From positions 914-18,548 of the forward strand of contig DGBH01000116.1 in the NCBI GenBank assembly GCA_002384205.1: DNA of 17,635 nucleotides, read 5' to 3'. The DNA is from Bacteroidetes bacterium UBA4009 (GTDB lineage: Bacteria; Bacteroidota; Bacteroidia; NS11-12g; UBA9320). Within the stretch, counting starts at the first letter, position 1; each line of letters opens with the position of its first letter. A program made the position numbers and the translations under genes. Positions 6,610-14,007 of the stretch are shown here, in pieces. The notes under the pieces were generated by a model, which did no database searches, was not told the DNA's origin, and saw nothing but the letters and a program-made list of their open reading frames with translations.

Positions 6610-8054
6610 TGGCTGACTTTAATCCATCCTCAGTAGAAATAATCAAAGCAGAGATTATTTCGTACGACAACAATACTAGACGAGACATATCTACAAACTA
6701 TATCTATAGTTTTGATATTACTCAGTCTATGGATGCTGTTGCGTACAGTGGGTCAATTAGTGTGCTTGATACATCGAACTTGTTAGAAGGTATGCCTATT
6801 AGAGGCGAAGAATCATTGAACTTTTGGATTGTAGGCAAAGATAAAGAAACAGAAATTAAAATAGCTGCTATTATTCATAAAGTTGACGGCATTACTCCAC
6901 TAGCAAACTCAGGTGGTATGACTTACAAGATTCACTTTGTTTCAAAACAATCGTTTAAAGCTAGCACTAAGAAAGTTCTTACATCTTTCAGAAGCACATC
7001 AAGTGAAATAGCTAGAGATATTTTCATAGAGAATTTTGCAAAATTAGGTACAGTGTCTTATAAAGATCCTGATAATGAAAGATTGATACTTCCATATCAA
7101 ACACAAATACGAGCTATTATTAAAGAAGGCGATAGAAAGAATGAGCCTGATAGGAATTTTATTATTCAGCATACTAATAACCAAGCACGAGTTGTTATCC
7201 CAGACTTAAGCCCAACCGAAGCAATGTTTTTTGCAGCATCACGTGCGTATAACCCTGATACTCCATCACAAACATTTAGATTCTTTGAAACATTAGAAAA
7301 CTACTATTTCTGCACTGATGAATATTTCATTAGAAAAGCAAACAACACTACTGGCAAAATATTAGAATTGTTTTTCGCGCCAGTTACAGACTTAGATGCT
7401 AAAAACGCAGAAGCCCAGATTAATAGAATAGAAGAACTCCACATTTTATCTAAAGGTATTGACACCTCTAGTGATTTGTTCTCAGGCGCTTACACAAACG
7501 AAGTCACTGAACTTGATTTTGTTAAAAAGAGAGTAGATGTTAAAACGTTTAATTACAACGATTCTAAATATATCGACATGTCTGGTATTACAAGATCTGT
7601 TGAAGATAATCCACACACTGAAAAATTTAGAAATGATACCTTTACTAAGAAAAACGCTAGAAAGTTTATGATATTTAAAAACTTCACGAGTCCTGGAGAT
7701 CTACCATCGGCGCTTTTACCAGATCAACATCTTGCTGATATAGCACATAACAGAGTTTCATATTATCACCATTTAAATAATACTTCTTTAGTAGCTTTAA
7801 TGAAAGGTAGATTAGATATCAGACCTGGAATGATCGCAAACCTAAGTATTAAAAAATTAAACAGTGTTAGCAATAATGTAGAAGCGAACGACTCGTTATC
7901 TGGTCGCTATCTAGTGCAAAAGACAGTACACAGTATGGACGATCAAGGTACTTTAAATACAACATTAAAGCTCGCTAAATTTGATTGGAGCGGCAGAAAG
8001 CAGCTAGCACAAAACCAGACTGCTGACATACCTGATGGAGAGAGAAATGTTTGA
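6609..8054 (+). CDS. 27: gp27-like baseplate hub protein
   Basis: A 481-residue protein immediately upstream of the gp5-like spike, the position of the hub in T4-like and Mu/P2-like tails. gp27 trimers form the hub cylinder that carries the spike and continues into the tail tube. The N-terminal domain (residues about 5-110) shows a tube-like beta pattern: YIYSFDITQSMDAVAYSGSI, then SVLDTSNLLEGMPIRGEE. The remainder is mixed, with VKKRVDVKTFNYND and a C-terminal GRYLVQKTVHSMDDQGTLNT hub-type strand, which is typical of gp27/gpD proteins (the xVxxxxHxxxxxGxxTxLxL pattern). T4 gp27 is 391 residues, so this form is longer. It begins in a TAATG overlap with the preceding stop without a strong ribosome site of its own, so coupling is likely. 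Hub role is fairly sure; direct gp27 homology is less so. Confidence 0.75.
   Translation: MADFNPSSVEIIKAEIISYDNNTRRDISTNYIYSFDITQSMDAVAYSGSISVLDTSNLLEGMPIRGEESLNFWIVGKDKETEIKIAAIIHKVDGITPLANSGGMTYKIHFVSKQSFKASTKKVLTSFRSTSSEIARDIFIENFAKLGTVSYKDPDNERLILPYQTQIRAIIKEGDRKNEPDRNFIIQHTNNQARVVIPDLSPTEAMFFAASRAYNPDTPSQTFRFFETLENYYFCTDEYFIRKANNTTGKILELFFAPVTDLDAKNAEAQINRIEELHILSKGIDTSSDLFSGAYTNEVTELDFVKKRVDVKTFNYNDSKYIDMSGITRSVEDNPHTEKFRNDTFTKKNARKFMIFKNFTSPGDLPSALLPDQHLADIAHNRVSYYHHLNNTSLVALMKGRLDIRPGMIANLSIKKLNSVSNNVEANDSLSGRYLVQKTVHSMDDQGTLNTTLKLAKFDWSGRKQLAQNQTADIPDGERNV
8037..8049 (+). promoter_or_regulatory. Ribosome binding site deciding the gp5 start
   Basis: GGAG (8037-8040) lies 6 bases before ATG 8047, the best spacing available. 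The in-frame ATG at 8035 overlaps this element and has no Shine-Dalgarno of its own. The start at 8047 overlaps the gp27-like stop (ATGTTTGA), giving translational coupling. Confidence 0.7.
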
Positions 8055-10197
8055 TTACGGTGTAGGAATTAGAAATCCGCTATTTTTTATCGGTGTAGTA
8101 GAAAACATAGACGATAAGCGATTAGAAGGACGCTGCCAAGTTCGTGCGTTTGGTATTCATGGTACTGCAAGTCAAGTTCCGAAAGACAGTCTTCCTTGGG
8201 CGATTGTTGGCCAAGGTGGGTATGACGCAAACGTGGTACCAAAAGTAAATTCTTGGGTTTATGGAATGTTTCTTGATGGCCGTGACGCACAGCAGCCGTT
8301 GATACTCGGAATGCTTCCAACTCAAACTTTAGATCCTATAGATTCTGTAAAAAATGGATGGGGCACAATCCCTGATAAAGATGGTCATTTAGTTGCTCAC
8401 GGGTCTGCACCAAATGATTCAGGTCAGCCGCAGAATTCAAGACTTGCCCGCGGCGAATATATTCAAGAAACATATGTTCTTCAGCAAGAAATGGGACGAG
8501 CAGTTGATGTACCAATTGGTGGTACTGAATCGTCTTGGGATGAGCCTGCACCAGCTTATAATGCACAATATCCACATAACAGAGTTATTGAAACCGCAAC
8601 TCACAGTATTGAATTAGATGATACTCCAGGCGCTGAAAGGATTATGATCCACCACAAGTCTGGTTCTTTTATCCAAATAGATTCTAGAGGTACCACAACT
8701 ACAAAATCTGTTTCTGACAAATACGATGTTATGGATAGAAAACAACATGTAGTAGTTGGTGGTATGAGTACTGTTACTATTTTAGGTAATAGCTATGTGT
8801 ATGTTAAAGGAAACAAGATTGAAGAAATCGAAGGTGATTTACAGACATTAGTTCACGGTAACCACCTGTTATCTGTTGGCGGCCAATCAACTATTAATGC
8901 CGGCGAACAAGCTCAAATTCGTGGAGCAGACGTTAAGGTCGAAGCTAACGTTGGTACTATGTCTATTAAAGCCGGCAAAGAATTAAATATCTCAGCTGGA
9001 GGATTAATTGGTCTTCCTCCAAAATACGGTGCTATTTCTATTAAAGCTGAAAAGGTAATGGTAGATGCTACTGATAAGTTACACCTCAGAGGTAACACAC
9101 AAGTTAATATTCAATCTATCGCTGAAATGAATATATCAGCTATAGCAATTAACCAACTTGCCGCTACATGGTCAACACATGCTTCTGCAGCTACTTTAAT
9201 TTCAAGCACAGGAACAACAGATATTACTGGTGTTGGCAGTGTAGCAATTGGTGGTGGCGCAATAACAAGCATTAGCTCAGCCGTTGTTAATATCGGCGTA
9301 GCAGTTAATCTAGCTCCTGTCATTCCAGCTCGTCCTCCAATTCCTGGATCTATAGCGGTGCTTGCAAAAGTTGCTATGATCACAATACCGAATTTACCGT
9401 TTGTTCCTGGCTCACCTCTTCCTGAATTAGCATGGCAAGCAGCAGCAGTAACCGCCCCAGAACCAGTGGCTAAATCAACATCTATTATATCACCTTACGA
9501 GACCGGCTCGTTGGGCAGCCAAGGTTACTCATCTAAAGATCACTCAGGCGGAGATGGTACGGCAACAGGTTCAGCCTCAACTATTGCTTCTGTCACAGCC
9601 GCGACGCAAACAGCCGCAACTCCACTGTTAGACTTTATTGGCAACAAAGAATCAGACGGTTACGACGATATTTCTGGTTTAGTTTCACAATCTAGGTACC
9701 CGGCCAAAAATCTTACTCAAATGACTATTACAGAAGTTCTTAATTGGCAAGAAAGCATTGATGAATCTCAGCTTTCAGAAGCTTCTGGCAGATATCAGAT
9801 TATGGAAGATACTCTTCGTGGTTATAACAACGAAAAAGGCACAGGGCCAGGAAATCCATTATACACCAGAGCTGGTTTAAGTGGTGGTGATTTGTTTAGC
9901 CCAATAAATCAAGATAAGATGGCGATAGTTCTTCTAGAACAAAGAGGCCTAAGTAGATTCACAAGCGGCGAGATCACAAGAGAGCAGTTTGCTAATAATC
10001 TTGCGAATGAATGGGCGTCATTACCATTAGTAACAGGTCCTAATGCTGGGCAAAGTAAATACGCTGGTGATTCTGCTGGTAATAAGTCTCTAACTTCTGT
10101 TGAAGCATTCTTAGCCGTAATCGATCAAGTTAAAGCTGGGGCAGATACAATTCTTGCATCTGCAGAAACAGCATTTATAAGTGGAGGAGCAGGATAA
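8047..10197 (+). CDS. 5: gp5-like central spike with C-terminal lambda-endolysin-like (GH104-type) lytic domain
   Basis: A 716-residue spike protein. Residues about 1-95 form the gp5/VgrG OB-fold (opening MFDYGVGIRNPLFFIGVVEN, with LEGRCQVRAFGIHG). A linker follows, then a TATHSIELDDTPGAERIMIH segment near residue 185 and a long beta-helix with short repeating strands (about 230-420). Next come a proline-rich stretch (APVIPARPPIPG, NLPFVPGSPLP) and a Ser/Thr/Ala-rich linker. The C-terminal domain (about 528-700) resembles lambda endolysin R: NKESDGY with the likely catalytic E535, SGRYQIM near 580, LFSPINQDKMA, and LANEWASLP. It would cut peptidoglycan glycan strands locally during tail insertion. 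In T4 gp5 the lysozyme is a different fold (GH24) and sits before the beta-helix. Start 8047 was chosen on ribosome-site spacing. Stop and next start share TAATG. Confidence 0.87.
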   Translation: MFDYGVGIRNPLFFIGVVENIDDKRLEGRCQVRAFGIHGTASQVPKDSLPWAIVGQGGYDANVVPKVNSWVYGMFLDGRDAQQPLILGMLPTQTLDPIDSVKNGWGTIPDKDGHLVAHGSAPNDSGQPQNSRLARGEYIQETYVLQQEMGRAVDVPIGGTESSWDEPAPAYNAQYPHNRVIETATHSIELDDTPGAERIMIHHKSGSFIQIDSRGTTTTKSVSDKYDVMDRKQHVVVGGMSTVTILGNSYVYVKGNKIEEIEGDLQTLVHGNHLLSVGGQSTINAGEQAQIRGADVKVEANVGTMSIKAGKELNISAGGLIGLPPKYGAISIKAEKVMVDATDKLHLRGNTQVNIQSIAEMNISAIAINQLAATWSTHASAATLISSTGTTDITGVGSVAIGGGAITSISSAVVNIGVAVNLAPVIPARPPIPGSIAVLAKVAMITIPNLPFVPGSPLPELAWQAAAVTAPEPVAKSTSIISPYETGSLGSQGYSSKDHSGGDGTATGSASTIASVTAATQTAATPLLDFIGNKESDGYDDISGLVSQSRYPAKNLTQMTITEVLNWQESIDESQLSEASGRYQIMEDTLRGYNNEKGTGPGNPLYTRAGLSGGDLFSPINQDKMAIVLLEQRGLSRFTSGEITREQFANNLANEWASLPLVTGPNAGQSKYAGDSAGNKSLTSVEAFLAVIDQVKAGADTILASAETAFISGGAG

Positions 10198-11786
10198 TGG
10201 CATGTACATGCAGACCTGGTAAGTCTCTTTGCAGAAGCTGTTTAAACCAGACAACTACACCTTATGTAGGAAGCGCGGTTAACGGCAACGGGCAATATAC
10301 AACTCACCAAATTAATTTGTTTCAAAAACAATTTGAAACAACTATCGCGGCAGACTTACAGCTAAATCCGTTATCAGCCGCAATTAGTAAATACGGAAGT
10401 GAAAGCTTTTATGGCGCGGTTACTAAAATAAATAATGATTTCTTAAAAAGAGAGTTTATTGTTAAAAAATTGCCAGAATATGAAGTTCTTTCTGCAAGAC
10501 TTGAACGCGGTGATATTACTGCATTAGAGTTTGCTTCATTTATGAAAGATAGTAGTTACACACCTTCTACTGTTCTTGTATCTGCTAATGCGCAAGGGCC
10601 AAGATTTCTAAAAGAATTAGATGATTATTATAATGGTGATTTTTCGACTAGTGTTTTGGGTGGATTCTGCTCTTTGTTTGCAAATATCTTTGGTGCTATT
10701 AATGGATTCTTCGATTTAATAGATTCTGTTCAGGGTCTTGTAAATGATGTATTTGAGCTTATTAATAAAATTAAAAATATTGAAAATCTTCTTTTAGCAG
10801 CGTGGGAAAAGCTTAAGGTTAAAGCTTTACTGGAAGCTATTAAAAAGAAAATCACTGAAACAATTGAAGGGGTTATTAACAAAGTATGTATGTCAATCGC
10901 TAACTTTAATGTTGAAGCTATTACTGGTCCAATCACTACCCCAGTTCAAATCAACGTTGCTGCTAAAGTTGAAGAAAAGAAATCTGCATTAGAAGAAGTA
11001 TGTGGTCCTGAAAACGCAAAAAGGATTTTAGATAAAATCCAATCTCTGATTGATTACGCTGTAAGCCTATTCGAAAATCCTTCAGTAGAAGAAATTATGT
11101 TTTTGATATCTCGTATTTGCGCATTGGCAACTGGTATCGAAGGTTTATTCAAAGGTTTGAAAGGACCTCTTGATGATTTTGCTAACAGATACGATGAAGT
11201 GTTTAATACAATTTCAAATGCTTCTAATAGAATAACTGGTGCAGCCATAGCTGGGGGTGCTATTAGACTTTCAGAAGCAGATCGTCAAGAACAGATAAAT
11301 AAAGCTAAAGAGATTTGGATAAAGGCTGGTATGATAGCACCAACTACAATAGATGAATTGGACAATCTTCCAAAGTGGGCCGCACTAAAAGCTGGTTCTG
11401 ATGCTAGATTGAAGATCACAGGTGGCTGGGTTACTAAAATGACTCCTGCGAGCGAAGGTTGGACCATGTTAGATACCGATGTAAAGGTTTTAGTTATGCG
11501 GCTGCAAAAAGCAGCAAAAGAAGCTGGTATTACTAATAACCATCTTACTTTGAACAGCGGCTATAGAAGTCCAGCGTATAATAAAGCCGTCGGTGGAGTG
11601 AAGTCATCTCAGCACATGAGTGGATTTGCTGCAGATTTAACGTGGTCTGGGTTTAGAGGATATAGTGTTGAAACATCAAGGTTCATAAACATAGCCCGCT
11701 CAATAGGCTTCAGAGGAATCGGGATTTATAATAGTTTTGTTCATGTAGACATTGGACCAGAAAGACAATGGGATAAGAGGACTTAA
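10197..11786 (+). CDS. Baseplate-operon protein with C-terminal M15-type peptidase domain
   Basis: A 529-residue protein of three parts. The first 18 residues carry C3, C5, C12 and C15 (CxC-x6-CxxC), a possible metal-binding knuckle. The middle (about 150-390) is strongly helical and partly hydrophobic, with GGFCSLFANIFGAINGFFD and repeated amphipathic helices. The C-terminus (about 420-529) is a peptidase M15 domain: NSGYRSPAYN, the metal-binding SxHxxGxAxD motif as SQHMSGFAAD (H473, D480), and FVHVD (H516, D518). These are the Zn ligands and catalytic acid of D,D-carboxypeptidases and L-Ala-D-Glu endopeptidases, and all are intact. It lies between the spike and gp25 and overlaps the spike stop, so it is probably a virion-associated enzyme cutting peptide cross-links. 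A cytoplasmic endolysin role is less likely, given the large helical part and the operon. Confidence 0.8.
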   Translation: MACTCRPGKSLCRSCLNQTTTPYVGSAVNGNGQYTTHQINLFQKQFETTIAADLQLNPLSAAISKYGSESFYGAVTKINNDFLKREFIVKKLPEYEVLSARLERGDITALEFASFMKDSSYTPSTVLVSANAQGPRFLKELDDYYNGDFSTSVLGGFCSLFANIFGAINGFFDLIDSVQGLVNDVFELINKIKNIENLLLAAWEKLKVKALLEAIKKKITETIEGVINKVCMSIANFNVEAITGPITTPVQINVAAKVEEKKSALEEVCGPENAKRILDKIQSLIDYAVSLFENPSVEEIMFLISRICALATGIEGLFKGLKGPLDDFANRYDEVFNTISNASNRITGAAIAGGAIRLSEADRQEQINKAKEIWIKAGMIAPTTIDELDNLPKWAALKAGSDARLKITGGWVTKMTPASEGWTMLDTDVKVLVMRLQKAAKEAGITNNHLTLNSGYRSPAYNKAVGGVKSSQHMSGFAADLTWSGFRGYSVETSRFINIARSIGFRGIGIYNSFVHVDIGPERQWDKRT

Positions 11787-11788
11787 CA

Positions 11789-12211
11789 ATGGTATCACCG
11801 GCTACAATATTTACACCCAGAACAAAAAAGATTACTCTGTATCAAGACTTTAAAAAGACTCTTGAGATAAGCCCAGTGTCATCTGATTTGACTGTGTGGA
11901 AAGATGAAGACTCAGTCAAAGAATCGATGAAAAATCTTATTCTTACGGATCGTGGTGAAAGATTGATGCAGCCTAACTTAGGTGGTAATATTAACGCGAT
12001 GTTATTTGAAAATATTACTCCTGCAATTATTATTCTTATACAAAACCAAGTAAGAAATACTATAGAACTATACGAACCAAGAGCAGAACTTATCGACGTT
12101 GTTGCAACATCAAACATAGATGATAACACTGTAAGAGTTAGAATTGTGTTCTACATAACAAACGTACAACAGCCGATTACACTTGATGTATTCTTAGAGA
12201 GGACACGATAA
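11789..12211 (+). CDS. 25: gp25-like baseplate wedge protein
   Basis: A 140-residue protein of the GPW/gp25 family (T4 gp25 is 132 residues). gp25 is the sheath-initiating wedge component conserved in all contractile systems. The hallmark EPR motif is present as YEPRAEL near residue 93, and LILTDRGERLMQPNLGG lies upstream of it near residue 50, matching the usual nearly invariant layout (helix, RGER-x-M-x-P, then EPR). The start lies two bases after the M15 gene stop, with AAGAGGA as ribosome site. The stop overlaps the gp6 start as TAATG, so gp25 and gp6, which contact each other in the wedge, are coupled in translation. Confidence 0.93.
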   Translation: MVSPATIFTPRTKKITLYQDFKKTLEISPVSSDLTVWKDEDSVKESMKNLILTDRGERLMQPNLGGNINAMLFENITPAIIILIQNQVRNTIELYEPRAELIDVVATSNIDDNTVRVRIVFYITNVQQPITLDVFLERTR

Positions 12212-14007
12212 TGGCTAAATTAAATATTTCAGAATTAGACTTTGAGTCTATTAAGACTCAGTTTAAAAACTACTTGTCTAGCCAAACACAATTCAAAGAT
12301 TATAACTTTGAAGGTTCAAACATGAGTGTGTTCTTAGACGTCTTAGCTTATAACACATATCAAAATAATTTCTATGCAAATATGGCAGTTAATGAAATGT
12401 TCTTAGACTCTGCGGTGCTAAAAAACTCAGTTATGTCTCATGCAAAAGAACTCAACTATCTTCCGCGTTCAAGGAAGTCTTCACGGGCCTTAGTAACAGT
12501 TACAATTACAGATGCTGTCATTGTTGGCCAGACTGTTGTAATTCCTGCGTATTCAGATTTTACAACTACATACCAAGGCAGCTCTTATAATTTTGTAAAT
12601 TCTAAAACTTATGTTGCTCGTAAGACTGCACCTGGCGTATTTGTTGCTGAAAATGTAGAAATTTTCGAAGGTGAAATGCTATCAAGTTTCGAGCGTGAAG
12701 GTTACTTTATTGGCGACGATGGTGTCCTAAGAGTTATTCTTACAAACGAAAACGCTGACACAGATTCAATTGAAGTATTCATTGACGCAGAAGCAACAGA
12801 AGATGCAAACCAGTTTATTCGTAAGAATGATCTATTCGGTGTTGGCGCGTTAGATAAAGTATTCTATGTAGAACCATATTATGACGGGCGCTATACAGTG
12901 TATTTTGGTAATAACGCGTTTGGATTACAGCCGCAAGCGTTTGAAGATATTCGTGTAAGATATAGAATTACAAGTGGTTTAGAATCAAATGGTGCTTTCT
13001 CATTCTCGCTAGGAGCAGCTCTTGCAACTTCAATTATTACTGTAGAGACTATTAGCGCTGCTGCAGGCGGAGTTGAAAGAGAATCATTAGAAAATATCAG
13101 ATACTTTGCTCCGAAATCTTTACAAATACAAGAAAGAGCTATTACAACAAAAGACTATGAAATTCTTTTGCAACAGAACTTCCCAGAAATTGCTGCAGTT
13201 TCTGCATATGGCGGTGAAGAATTAAGCCCACCACAATATGGTAAAGTTGCTATTTCTGTTTATCTTGGTGAAGGCCGCGAAGGTTTATCAACAGTTCTTT
13301 CTTCTGCGTATATTCAGTTTTTAAAATCAAAAAGCCCTCTTGGCATTGAACCAGTCTTTGTTCAATCTGAATTTATGTATGGTTGTGTAAATGCTAATAT
13401 TTACTTTGATCCTAAGGTTACTAAGAAATCATCTGGTCAATTAGAGACTGGTGTTCGCGCAGTTATTGCTGGATATAATACAACATATCTAGATGATTTT
13501 GATACAACATTAAGATTATCTAAACTAGCTGCGTTAGTTGATGCTTCTAGTATTGCTATTATGAGTAATGAAATAACTGTGTGCCCATATGTTACGTATT
13601 CACCAGCGTTAAATGTATCGCTATCACCATCATTTAAGTTTCACACTAAACTAATCAAACCATATCCGTTTAAAGATACTAGTGGGTTTAAAGAATATAA
13701 GCCAGCTGTTGTGAGTGGCGTATTCCAATTTAATAACCTTGATTCTTATCTTCAAGATGATGGTATCGGCAATATTCAAATCGTAACTTCAGACATTGTA
13801 AACCCGCAGATTGTTAAACCAATTGCTGGTACTGTTAATTACGATACAGGCGAGATTAACCTTATTGGATTTAAGACTGAAGGATACACCGGTTCTGGAA
13901 TCAGAATTATGGTACAAACATCTAACGACGACATCGCGTCTCCTGCTGGAAGAATATTCCTTATTCAAGATACTGACGTGACTATTAATATGGTCGAGGT
14001 TAAGTAA
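12211..14007 (+). CDS. 6: gp6-like baseplate wedge protein (gpJ family)
   Basis: A 598-residue wedge protein (T4 gp6 is 660). gp6 dimers form the continuous inner ring of the baseplate that drives the hexagon-to-star change. The N-terminus is diagnostic: LDFESIKTQFKNYL, then FKDYNFEGSNMSVFLDVLAY followed by NTYQNNFYANMAVNEMFLDSA, the helical segment typical of gp6 and Mu/P2 gpJ-like proteins. The middle contains IQERAITTKDYEILLQQNFP near residue 305, another gpJ-family feature. The C-terminal part (about 480-598) is beta-rich. Its stop abuts the next ATG with no gap, and GAGG at the end of the gene serves that start. Confidence 0.9.
   Translation: MAKLNISELDFESIKTQFKNYLSSQTQFKDYNFEGSNMSVFLDVLAYNTYQNNFYANMAVNEMFLDSAVLKNSVMSHAKELNYLPRSRKSSRALVTVTITDAVIVGQTVVIPAYSDFTTTYQGSSYNFVNSKTYVARKTAPGVFVAENVEIFEGEMLSSFEREGYFIGDDGVLRVILTNENADTDSIEVFIDAEATEDANQFIRKNDLFGVGALDKVFYVEPYYDGRYTVYFGNNAFGLQPQAFEDIRVRYRITSGLESNGAFSFSLGAALATSIITVETISAAAGGVERESLENIRYFAPKSLQIQERAITTKDYEILLQQNFPEIAAVSAYGGEELSPPQYGKVAISVYLGEGREGLSTVLSSAYIQFLKSKSPLGIEPVFVQSEFMYGCVNANIYFDPKVTKKSSGQLETGVRAVIAGYNTTYLDDFDTTLRLSKLAALVDASSIAIMSNEITVCPYVTYSPALNVSLSPSFKFHTKLIKPYPFKDTSGFKEYKPAVVSGVFQFNNLDSYLQDDGIGNIQIVTSDIVNPQIVKPIAGTVNYDTGEINLIGFKTEGYTGSGIRIMVQTSNDDIASPAGRIFLIQDTDVTINMVEVK

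Noticed and set aside
8035..8046. Alternative gp5 start giving four extra residues (MERE)
   Set aside because: The ATG at 8035 overlaps the GGAG that serves ATG 8047, and family members typically begin MFDYGVGIRNP.
10726..10960. Transmembrane segments in the helical middle of the M15 protein
   Set aside because: The helices are amphipathic and interrupted by Lys and Glu; none forms a clear uncharged 20-residue span, so a membrane protein call is not supported.
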